From NCBI GenBank assembly GCA_041595355.1, contig JBFHKO010000079.1, forward strand, positions 1 to 10,671: DNA of 10,671 bases, given 5' to 3'. Within the stretch, counting starts at the first letter, position 1. Each line of letters opens with the position of its first letter. A program made the position numbers and the translations under genes. Origin of the DNA: JBFHKO01 sp041595355 (GTDB taxonomy: Bacteria > Pseudomonadota > Gammaproteobacteria > Enterobacterales > Aeromonadaceae). Under the pieces are notes generated by a model. It saw only the letters and a program-made list of their open reading frames with translations, was not told the origin of the DNA and made no database searches. Below are positions 1-5,150 of this stretch, in pieces.

Positions 1-611
1 ACGACAGCATTGGCCTGGGTGAAGACGGTCCGACCCACCAGCCGGTGGAGCAGATCGCCTCCCTGCGTCTGACCCCCAACATGAGCACCTGGCGTCCTTG
101 TGACCAGGTCGAGTCTGCCATCGCCTGGAAACATGCCATCGAGCGCACCCAGGGGCCGACCTCGCTCATCTTCTCGCGTCAGAACCTGGCGCAGATGGCG
201 CGCACGCCGGAGCAACTGGCCGATGCCGCCAAGGGCGGCTACGTACTCAAGGGGTGTGAAGGCACGCCCGAGCTCATTCTCATCGCCACCGGCTCCGAAG
301 TGGAGCTGGCCATGGCAGCCCATGAGCAGCTGACTGCCAAGGGCCATCAGGTGCGGGTCGTCTCCTTGCCGTGCACCGATGTTTTCGATGCCCAGAGCGC
401 CGAGTACAAGGAGTCCGTGCTGCCGTCTGCGGTCACCAAGCGGGTGGCCATCGAGGCGGGCATTGCCGACTACTGGTACAAGTATGCGGGCCTGCATGGC
501 AAGATCATCGGCATGCATACCTTCGGCGAATCGGCCCCGGCCGAGCTGCTGTTCAAGGAGTTTGGTTTCACCGTCGACAACGTGGTGGCCACTGCCGAGT
601 CCCTGCTCTAA
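1..611 (+). CDS. tkt: Transketolase, C-terminal part (5' truncated by window edge)
   Basis: Transketolase is the cytosolic, thiamine-diphosphate-dependent enzyme that moves two-carbon units between sugar phosphates in the non-oxidative pentose phosphate pathway. The reading frame is already open at the left edge (first full codon at base 3) and ends with TAA at 609-611, giving about 202 residues of a protein usually near 665. The segment begins with DSIGLGEDGPTHQPVEQ, the conserved active-site stretch whose histidine contacts the sugar phosphate. It continues with SLRLTPNMSTWRPCD and SLIFSRQNL, then the C-terminal domain that starts near LILIATGSEVELA and ends VVATAESLL. Family assignment is essentially certain; whether it is the tktA or tktB paralogue cannot be told. 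A strong terminator follows 20 bases after the stop, so it is probably not co-transcribed with pgk. Confidence 0.97.
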   Translation, partial: DSIGLGEDGPTHQPVEQIASLRLTPNMSTWRPCDQVESAIAWKHAIERTQGPTSLIFSRQNLAQMARTPEQLADAAKGGYVLKGCEGTPELILIATGSEVELAMAAHEQLTAKGHQVRVVSLPCTDVFDAQSAEYKESVLPSAVTKRVAIEAGIADYWYKYAGLHGKIIGMHTFGESAPAELLFKEFGFTVDNVVATAESLL

Positions 612-630
612 CGGGGCCAAGCGAATCAAG

Positions 631-658
631 ACGGGAGCCTGGCTCCCGTTTTTTTTTT
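631..658 (+). terminator. Intrinsic terminator of tkt
   Basis: An 8-bp perfect stem, ACGGGAGC (631-638) with GCTCCCGT (642-649), around a 3-base loop, is followed at once by a run of ten T (649-658). It lies 20 bases after the tkt stop. This is a textbook rho-independent terminator and separates tkt from the pgk-fbaA unit. Confidence 0.93.
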
Positions 659-1077
659 CGCCACAAGGCCATCTGGCACTCGCCTTTGGCCGGCAAGGCA
701 AGTACACTCCTTGGGCCAAAAATGTGAGGCGGCGCAGTGGCGCCCGCTCCTGAGCCCGTCGTGTTCACGAGCGTGGGCCGAGCTCGCCCTCCGAGCCGGC
801 GCAGAGGCTGGGTGTTGTGTCAGCAGACGCCGTTTTCTCGCCGCAGCCTGACATGCATCAAGACACAAACGCCGCGGCCATGGCTACAATGCCCGCCGTT
901 GCGACGAGAGCCAGACTCTCCATCATTCCTACCGCGATGCTCCGGCATCCGGTGGCTGCCAGCCGCGGGGGCGGGATGCCCGATACCCCGGCCGCAGCCG
1001 CTGAACGTCAGCGCCAGGCTGGCTGTTCGGCAAACAACAGGTTCATTGTTTTGTCTAAAAAATACTGAGGACCAAAT
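659..1077 (+). promoter_or_regulatory. Gene-free region upstream of pgk: promoter and long structured leader
   Basis: No recognisable protein gene lies here; the open frames (for example 817-1068) are low-complexity, Arg/Pro/Ala-rich and match no family I know. Two -10-like hexamers are visible, TACACT (703-708) and TACAAT (885-890), neither with a good -35 box; AAGACA at 860-865 is 19 bases before the second. If transcription starts near 897 the leader would be about 180 bases. It would contain a small hairpin GAGAG (906-910)/CTCTC (916-920) and a larger one GGCATCC (944-950)/GGATGCC (974-980), with GGCT (954-957)/AGCC (961-964) nested inside. In E. coli and Vibrio the epd gene lies directly before pgk; it is not here. 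A GAGGA Shine-Dalgarno (1067-1071) precedes pgk. Confidence 0.4.
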
Positions 1078-2241
1078 ATGTCTGTTATCAAGATGACCGA
1101 CCTGGATCTGGCTGGAAAGCGAGTTCTGATCCGTGCCGACCTGAACGTACCGGTGAAGAACGGCAAAGTCACTTCCGATGCCCGTATCGTTGCCACCCTG
1201 CCGACCATCAAGCTGGCCCTGGAAAAGGGTGCCAAGCTGATGATCACCTCTCACCTGGGTCGTCCGACCGAAGGCGAGTACAACGAAGAATTCTCCCTGC
1301 AGCCGGTCGTTGATTATCTGAACGAGGCCCTGGCCTGCCCGGTACGTCTGGCCAAGGATTACCTGGACGGCGTGGACGTGGCTGCCGGTGAGCTGGTGGT
1401 GCTGGAAAACTGCCGTTTCAACAAGGGCGAGAAGAAAAACACCGAAGAGCTGGCCAAGAAATACGCCGCTCTGTGTGACGTCTTCGTAATGGATGCGTTC
1501 GGTACTGCTCACCGCGCCGAAGGCTCCACCTACGGTGTGGCCCAGTTTGCACCGGTAGCCTGTGCCGGTCCGCTGCTGGCTGGCGAACTGGAAGCGCTGG
1601 GCAAGGCCATGGACAACCCGGCTCGTCCGATGGTGGCCATCGTCGGTGGCTCCAAGGTCTCCACCAAGCTGACCGTACTGGAGTCCCTGTCCAAGATCGC
1701 TGACCAGCTGGTGGTTGGTGGTGGTATCGCCAACACCTTCATCGCCGCTGCCGGTCACAACGTCGGCAAGTCCCTGTGCGAGCACGACCTGATCGATACC
1801 GCCAAGAAGCTGGCTGCCGAGACCAACATCCCGGTCACCACCGACGTGGTGGTGGGCGCCGAGTTCTCCGAGTCCACTCCGGCCACCATCAAGGCCGTGG
1901 CTGATGTGACCGACAGCGACATGATCTTCGACATCGGCCCGGATTCTGCCCAGGCCCTGGCCGACATCATCATGAACGCCAAGACCATCCTGTGGAACGG
2001 TCCGGTGGGCGTGTTCGAATTCGAGCAGTTCGCCAAGGGCACCGAAGTGATCGCCAAGGCGATTGCCGAATCCCCGGCCTTCTCCATCGCCGGTGGTGGT
2101 GACACCCTGGCGGCCATCGACAAGTTTGGCATCGCCGACAAGGTCTCCTACATCTCCACTGGCGGTGGCGCCTTCCTGGAGTTCGTGGAAGGCAAGGTAC
2201 TGCCGGCCGTGGCCATTCTGGAAGAGCGTGCCAAGGGCTGA
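1078..2241 (+). CDS. pgk: Phosphoglycerate kinase
   Basis: Cytosolic glycolytic enzyme that transfers phosphate between 1,3-bisphosphoglycerate and ADP, reversible in gluconeogenesis. The 387-residue product has the length of the E. coli enzyme. It shows the family signatures in order: RADLNVP (residues 19-25) and HLGRPTEGE in the N-terminal substrate domain, NCRFNKGEKKN, DAFGTAHRAEGS, then GGSKVSTKLTVLESL and GGGIANTF at the start of the C-terminal nucleotide domain, WNGPVGVFE near 306, and GGGDTLAA near 340 for ATP binding. The ATG at 1078 is preceded by GAGGA at 1067-1071, six bases upstream, which supports this start. The downstream neighbour is fbaA, 130 bases away with no T-rich terminator between them, so the two are probably co-transcribed as in E. 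coli. Nothing unusual is seen in the protein. Confidence 0.98.
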   Translation: MSVIKMTDLDLAGKRVLIRADLNVPVKNGKVTSDARIVATLPTIKLALEKGAKLMITSHLGRPTEGEYNEEFSLQPVVDYLNEALACPVRLAKDYLDGVDVAAGELVVLENCRFNKGEKKNTEELAKKYAALCDVFVMDAFGTAHRAEGSTYGVAQFAPVACAGPLLAGELEALGKAMDNPARPMVAIVGGSKVSTKLTVLESLSKIADQLVVGGGIANTFIAAAGHNVGKSLCEHDLIDTAKKLAAETNIPVTTDVVVGAEFSESTPATIKAVADVTDSDMIFDIGPDSAQALADIIMNAKTILWNGPVGVFEFEQFAKGTEVIAKAIAESPAFSIAGGGDTLAAIDKFGIADKVSYISTGGGAFLEFVEGKVLPAVAILEERAKG

Positions 2242-2254
2242 TAGCCAGTGACAC

Positions 2255-2280
2255 TGAACGGGAGGGGAACCTCCCGTTCA
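2255..2280 (+). other. GNRA-capped intercistronic hairpin between pgk and fbaA
   Basis: A perfect 11-bp stem, TGAACGGGAGG (2255-2265) with CCTCCCGTTCA (2270-2280), is closed by the tetraloop GGAA, which fits the GNRA type. It begins 13 bases after the pgk stop. The following bases (TGCTATCTGCC) lack a T run, so it is not a standard intrinsic terminator. A likely role is as an RNA processing or 3'-end protecting element, or a partial terminator, setting the pgk to fbaA transcript ratio; the function is inferred. Confidence 0.6.
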
Positions 2281-2371
2281 TGCTATCTGCCATCAGCGGG
2301 TAGACCATTTACGATTTACTGCAACTGCTTCAGCGCCGAGAAGGCACTGAAAACCTGATAGGACCAAAGAC

Positions 2372-3448
2372 ATGTCTAAGATCTTCGATTTTGTTAAACC
2401 GGGTGTCATCACTGGCGACGACGTACAGAAGGTATTTGAAGTAGCCAAGGCCAACAAGTTCGCCCTGCCGGCCGTCAACGTTGTGGGTACCGACTCCATC
2501 AACGCCGTGCTGGAAGCCGCTGCCAAGGCCAAGTCTCCGGTTGTGGTTCAGTTCTCCAACGGTGGTGCCGCTTTCATCGCCGGCAAGGGTCTGAAGCTGG
2601 AAGGTCAACAAGCCGCCATCCTGGGTGCTATCTCCGGTGCCAAGCACGTGCACGCCGTGGCCGAATATTACGGTGTTCCGGTGATCGTTCACACCGACCA
2701 CGCTGCCAAGAAGCTGCTGCCCTGGATCGACGGCCTGCTGGACGCCGGTGAGAAGCACTTCGCCGAAACCGGCAAGCCGCTGTTCTCCTCTCACATGCTG
2801 GATCTCTCCGAAGAGCCGCTGGAAGAGAACATCGACATCTGCTGCCAGTACCTGGAGCGCATGGCCAAGATGGACATGACTCTGGAATTCGAACTGGGCT
2901 GCACCGGTGGCGAAGAAGACGGTGTGGACAACAGCGACATGGATCAATCCATGCTGTACACCCAGCCGGAAGACGTGGCCTACGCCTACGAGCGTCTGTC
3001 CAAGATCAGCCCGCGTTTCACCATTGCTGCCTCCTTCGGCAACGTGCACGGTGTGTACAAGCCGGGTAACGTCAAGCTGACCCCCTCCATCCTGGACAAC
3101 TCCCAGAAGTACGTTTCCGAGAAGTTCGGCGTACCGGCCAAGTCCCTGGACTTCGTGTTCCACGGTGGCTCAGGCTCTACCCAGGCCGAGATCGAAGAGT
3201 CCGTCGGCTACGGTGTCATCAAGATGAACATCGACACCGACACCCAGTGGGCGTGCTGGGAAGGCATCCTGAAGTTCTACAAGGAGAAGGAAGCCTACCT
3301 GCAGGGCCAGCTGGGTAACCCGGAAGGCGCTGACAAGCCGAACAAGAAGTACTACGACCCGCGCGTATGGCTGCGCAAGGGCCAGGAATCCATGATCGCC
3401 CGTCTGGAACAGGCCTTCAAGGAACTGAACGCCATCGACGTTCTGTAA
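2372..3448 (+). CDS. fbaA: Class II fructose-bisphosphate aldolase
   Basis: Zinc-dependent cytosolic aldolase that interconverts fructose 1,6-bisphosphate with dihydroxyacetone phosphate and glyceraldehyde 3-phosphate. The 358-residue product is almost the length of E. coli FbaA (359), and its residue numbering matches that enzyme directly. D109 (proton shuttle) and H110 (zinc) lie in VHTDHAAK, E174 in EFELGCTGG, E182 in GEEDGVDN, H226 in GNVHGVYKPGN, and H264 in FHGGSGSTQ. YGVIKMNIDTDTQWA follows. It belongs to the class IIA group typical of gamma-proteobacteria. An AGGA Shine-Dalgarno at 2360-2363, eight bases before the ATG, supports the start. It follows pgk in the classical order and ends at a bidirectional terminator facing the convergent isomerase gene. 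No odd residues were seen. Confidence 0.98.
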   Translation: MSKIFDFVKPGVITGDDVQKVFEVAKANKFALPAVNVVGTDSINAVLEAAAKAKSPVVVQFSNGGAAFIAGKGLKLEGQQAAILGAISGAKHVHAVAEYYGVPVIVHTDHAAKKLLPWIDGLLDAGEKHFAETGKPLFSSHMLDLSEEPLEENIDICCQYLERMAKMDMTLEFELGCTGGEEDGVDNSDMDQSMLYTQPEDVAYAYERLSKISPRFTIAASFGNVHGVYKPGNVKLTPSILDNSQKYVSEKFGVPAKSLDFVFHGGSGSTQAEIEESVGYGVIKMNIDTDTQWACWEGILKFYKEKEAYLQGQLGNPEGADKPNKKYYDPRVWLRKGQESMIARLEQAFKELNAIDVL

Positions 3449-3456
3449 GTCATTTG

Positions 3457-3470
3457 GTCGATTAATCGAC
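3457..3470. repeat. 14-bp perfect palindrome after fbaA
   Basis: GTCGATTAATCGAC reads the same on both strands and lies 8 bases after the fbaA stop, just before the terminator stem. It could fold as a 5-bp hairpin with a TTAA loop at the mRNA 3' end, or be a protein-binding site. No function is known to me. Confidence 0.4.
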
Positions 3471-3477
3471 TGAAAAT

Positions 3478-3511
3478 AAAAGGCGCCGTCCAGCAATGGG
3501 CGGCGCCTTTT
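3478..3511. terminator. Bidirectional terminator between fbaA and the convergent isomerase gene
   Basis: AAAAGGCGCCG (3478-3488) pairs with CGGCGCCTTTT (3501-3511), 11 bp, and three further pairs (3489-3491 with 3498-3500) leave an AGCAAT loop. On the + strand the stem ends in TTTT; on the - strand it is followed by TTTTATTTT. The symmetrical A/T tails and the position between two convergent stops indicate that it ends transcription from both sides. Confidence 0.85.
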
Positions 3512-3529
3512 GCATGTCTGACGTTCGCC

Positions 3530-3997
3530 TCAGGCCAGCGGTTTCAGGTGCTTGTCGTCGATGGCGATCACCTTGTCGACCCGGCGCTGGTATTTCGCTT
3601 CCGTCGCTCCCAGATAATCGGTGCTCATCCAGGTCTTGACGATTTCCATGGCGATGGCCGAGCCGATGATCTTGCCACCGATGCAGAGCACATTGGTGTT
3701 GGAGTGGGAACGGGCCAGCTCGGCGCAGAAGGGATCCTGGCAGACGGCGGCGAAGACGCCCTGGATCTTGTTGGCGATCATGGCGCTGCCATAGCCGACG
3801 CCATCGACGAAGATGCCGCGCTCGGCCTGGCCCTCACCCACGGCGAGGGCTGCCGGATAAACCATGTCCGGCAGGTCGCAGGCCTCGGTGCTGAAGGCGC
3901 CGAAATCCTGGATCTCGTGGCCCTGGCTTTCGAGGTGTGCCTTGATCTCTTCTTTCAGTGCAAAACCGGCATGGTCGCTGGCCATCGCTATTTTCAT
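3530..3997 (-). CDS. RpiB/LacA/LacB-family sugar-phosphate isomerase homologue with altered active site
   Basis: A 155-residue cytosolic protein of the ribose-5-phosphate isomerase B / galactose-6-phosphate isomerase fold, whose members interconvert aldose and ketose phosphates. Family marks are SDHAGF (7-12, with D8 and H9), GSAMIANK (70-77), AAVCQDPFCAELARSHSNTNVLCIGG (83-108, with H98), and the usual length. In E. coli RpiB the segment ICGTGIG carries catalytic Cys66 and Thr68. Here it reads VDGVGYG, so the cysteine is D65 and the threonine is V67, and true ribose-5-phosphate isomerase activity is doubtful. Substrate specificity cannot be assigned. The ATG is preceded by GGGAG seven bases upstream. 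The gene converges on fbaA, shares its terminator, and diverges from the tandem EIIB gene across a repeat-rich 502-base region, which suggests a link to sugar-phosphate metabolism. Family confidence is high, function low. Confidence 0.88.
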   Translation of the reverse strand: MKIAMASDHAGFALKEEIKAHLESQGHEIQDFGAFSTEACDLPDMVYPAALAVGEGQAERGIFVDGVGYGSAMIANKIQGVFAAVCQDPFCAELARSHSNTNVLCIGGKIIGSAIAMEIVKTWMSTDYLGATEAKYQRRVDKVIAIDDKHLKPLA

Positions 3998-4052
3998 CGT
4001 GAACTCCCTAATGTTAGGTATCGCAAGGATGCGGAATGGATCCTGGTGTGGT

Positions 4053-4087
4053 GGTCAGGGACCGGGACGCCGTCCCGGCCGCTGACC
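4053..4087. repeat. Long imperfect hairpin in the leader of the isomerase gene
   Basis: GGTCAG (4053-4058) pairs with CTGACC (4082-4087) and, after a 3 x 3 internal loop, CCGGGAC (4062-4068) pairs with GTCCCGG (4072-4078) around a GCC loop. It lies 56-90 bases upstream of the isomerase ATG, so it would fall in that mRNA's 5' leader. No T run follows on either strand, so it is probably not a terminator. Its role is unknown. Confidence 0.5.
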
Positions 4088-4140
4088 TTCGACAGGGGCG
4101 ATGTGTTGCCCGTTGCCTGTCGGCAGCGCGGACCGCCGCT

Positions 4141-4182
4141 GTTGCCATGGGACTATTCTGCCCGGCTTTTCGCCATGGCAAC
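4141..4182. repeat. 10-bp perfect inverted repeat, possible operator
   Basis: GTTGCCATGG (4141-4150) is exactly inverted as CCATGGCAAC (4173-4182), with centres 32 bases apart, about three helical turns. On the - strand the right arm supplies the -35-like TTGCCA of the candidate isomerase promoter, and the left arm falls at its predicted start site. That is a layout suited to a repressor bound at two half-sites. Which protein binds is unknown. Confidence 0.5.
4152..4181 (-). promoter_or_regulatory. Candidate sigma-70 promoter of the isomerase gene
   Basis: On the - strand, TTGCCA (4181-4176, five of six consensus bases) is followed after 18 bases by AATAGT (4157-4152, four of six). The predicted start is near 4145, about 148 bases before the gene, leaving a leader that contains the 4053-4087 hairpin. 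The spacing is acceptable but the -10 is weak. Confidence 0.35.
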
Positions 4183-4236
4183 ATCCTGTCAGCGCGGGGC
4201 AAGTATGATGTGAATCACGATAATAACAGATAAACA

Positions 4237-4395
4237 GCCAAAGCTGTCTCGATTCAGCTTTGATTATCAGAGCATGCCACCCGGCCGCGGGGGAGAGAGG
4301 CCCTGCCGCCAGGCTGAGGATCCGGGGCCGGGCATCCCGGGCTTGCCATTGATTTAATCAATATAAACCGCAGGAAAATGAATTTCAGCTTTGGC
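4237..4395. repeat. Three CAGCTTT motifs in the control region of the tandem EIIB gene
   Basis: AAAGCTG (4240-4246) and CAGCTTT (4255-4261) form an inverted repeat with an 8-base spacer. TTCAGCTTTG occurs directly at 4253-4262 and again at 4384-4393. The first arm with its flank, GCCAAAGCTG (4237-4246), is an exact inverse of CAGCTTTGGC (4386-4395). Such repeated half-sites around a promoter resemble operators for a dimeric or tetrameric regulator; the regulator is unknown. Confidence 0.4.
4348..4367 (+). promoter_or_regulatory. Palindromic operator-like site and candidate -10 upstream of the tandem EIIB gene
   Basis: ATTGAT-TTA-ATCAAT (4348-4362) is an almost perfect 15-bp palindrome and runs directly into TATAAA (4362-4367), a good -10 hexamer. 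No -35 lies at normal spacing: TTGCCA at 4343-4348 is only 13 bases away. The palindrome resembles the FNR motif TTGAT-N4-ATCAA, but the spacer is three bases rather than four. If TATAAA is used, the site sits between -35 and -10, a typical repressor position. The leader to the gene would be about 125 bases. Confidence 0.35.
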
Positions 4396-4499
4396 AAGGA
4401 AAGCCGTATGATCCTGGCCAGCGCGTGCCTTTTATCGGGTTCGCATCATGGAAGCTTGCAATGGACCGGTCTGCATGGCTGGCCGACAGGAGATAGCCA

Positions 4500-5084
4500 A
4501 TGGATGCTCAAGCAATCGCCGAGAACATACTGGGAGGAGTCGGGGGCAAGGAGAACGTGCGCTCTCTGACTTACTGTGCCACCCGTTTGCGCTTTGTACT
4601 GAATGATTATGATCAGGTCGATGATGTCGACGTACGCCAGGCCGAGGCGGTGAAGGATACGTTCCATACCCGTGGCCAGTATCAGATCATCATCGGGTCC
4701 GATGCCGTCAAACCGGTGCATGATGCTCTGGCTGTCATGCTGGCGTCGGACTCGGCATATGTCTCCAAAAACAAGGCGTTGGCCATGGCGATTCTGGACG
4801 GTATCGGCGGCCAGGAAAACCTGATCTCTCTGGCCTATTGTGCCACCCGCCTGCGACTCGAGCTCAATGACTATGCCAAGAGGGATGACGCCGGGGTAGG
4901 CCGCATTGAGGGGGTCAAGGGTACCTTCCTGACCACCGGTCAGTACCAGATCGTGCTGGGCAACGAACGGGTCAAGGTCGTCTATGAGCAGATGGCCGCG
5001 CTGGTGAAACAGCCGGTGTCGGGCGAGCAGCGCAACTTCAGCCGTCTCAAGCAGGTTGCCAAGAGCCTGTTGGGCAAGGGCTGA
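4500..5084 (+). CDS. Free-standing tandem PTS EIIB-domain protein (glucose/sucrose family)
   Basis: A 194-residue soluble protein made of two repeated EIIB domains of the phosphoenolpyruvate:sugar phosphotransferase system. EIIB domains take phosphate from EIIA on a cysteine and pass it to sugar in the membrane EIIC channel. Domain 1 (about 1-80) has GGVGGKENVRSLTYCATRLRF with Cys26 and GQYQIIIG (59-66). Domain 2 (about 90-165) has DGIGGQENLISLAYCATRLRL with Cys114 and GQYQIVLG (147-154). Both copies keep the phospho-cysteine and the following TRLR. A basic tail, RNFSRLKQVAKSLLGKG, ends the protein. There are no membrane segments and no EIIC or EIIA gene nearby, so direct transport is unlikely unless it serves a distant EIIC. 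A regulatory or phosphate-relay role is possible (inference). AGGAG (4488-4492) supports the ATG. Confidence 0.85.
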   Translation: MDAQAIAENILGGVGGKENVRSLTYCATRLRFVLNDYDQVDDVDVRQAEAVKDTFHTRGQYQIIIGSDAVKPVHDALAVMLASDSAYVSKNKALAMAILDGIGGQENLISLAYCATRLRLELNDYAKRDDAGVGRIEGVKGTFLTTGQYQIVLGNERVKVVYEQMAALVKQPVSGEQRNFSRLKQVAKSLLGKG

Positions 5085-5095
5085 CGGGGACGGGG

Positions 5096-5140
5096 GGCGC
5101 GAGTCGAGGAGCTGGCTTCAATGCCTCGCGCCGCTGTTTT
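5096..5140 (+). terminator. Probable terminator of the tandem EIIB gene
   Basis: GGCGCGAG (5096-5103) pairs exactly with CTCGCGCC (5125-5132) across a 21-base loop, and GCTGTTTT follows. It lies 11 bases after the EIIB stop and 18 bases before the convergent LysR stop. The T run is short, and an alternative pairing CGAGG/CCTCG competes, so strength is uncertain. The - strand side has no T run. Confidence 0.5.
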
Positions 5141-5150
5141 CCCCCGCCGC

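Noticed and set aside
817..1068. Small + strand open frame (83 codons, GTG start) upstream of pgk, considered as a remnant of epd or a small protein
   Set aside because: No resemblance to Epd motifs, no clear Shine-Dalgarno, and a low-complexity Ala/Pro/Arg-rich product.
820..1785. - strand open frame of 321 codons
   Set aside because: Mostly antisense to pgk; composition is typical of a shadow frame.
2330..3163. - strand open frame of 277 codons
   Set aside because: Antisense shadow of fbaA.
3548..4213. + strand open frame of 221 codons
   Set aside because: Antisense shadow of the RpiB-family gene, which has clear family motifs and a Shine-Dalgarno site.
4210..4219. TGTGA-A-TCACG considered as a CRP site
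   Set aside because: CRP half-sites TGTGA and TCACA need a 6-base spacer; here it is one base.
4348..4362. Considered as a definite FNR site
   Set aside because: The half-sites match but the spacer is three bases instead of four, so it is kept only as an unnamed palindrome.
4378..4569. 63-codon + strand open frame overlapping the start of the tandem EIIB gene, considered as a leader peptide
   Set aside because: It overlaps the EIIB gene by 70 bases in another frame, its AGGAA is too close to the ATG, and the product is not recognisable.
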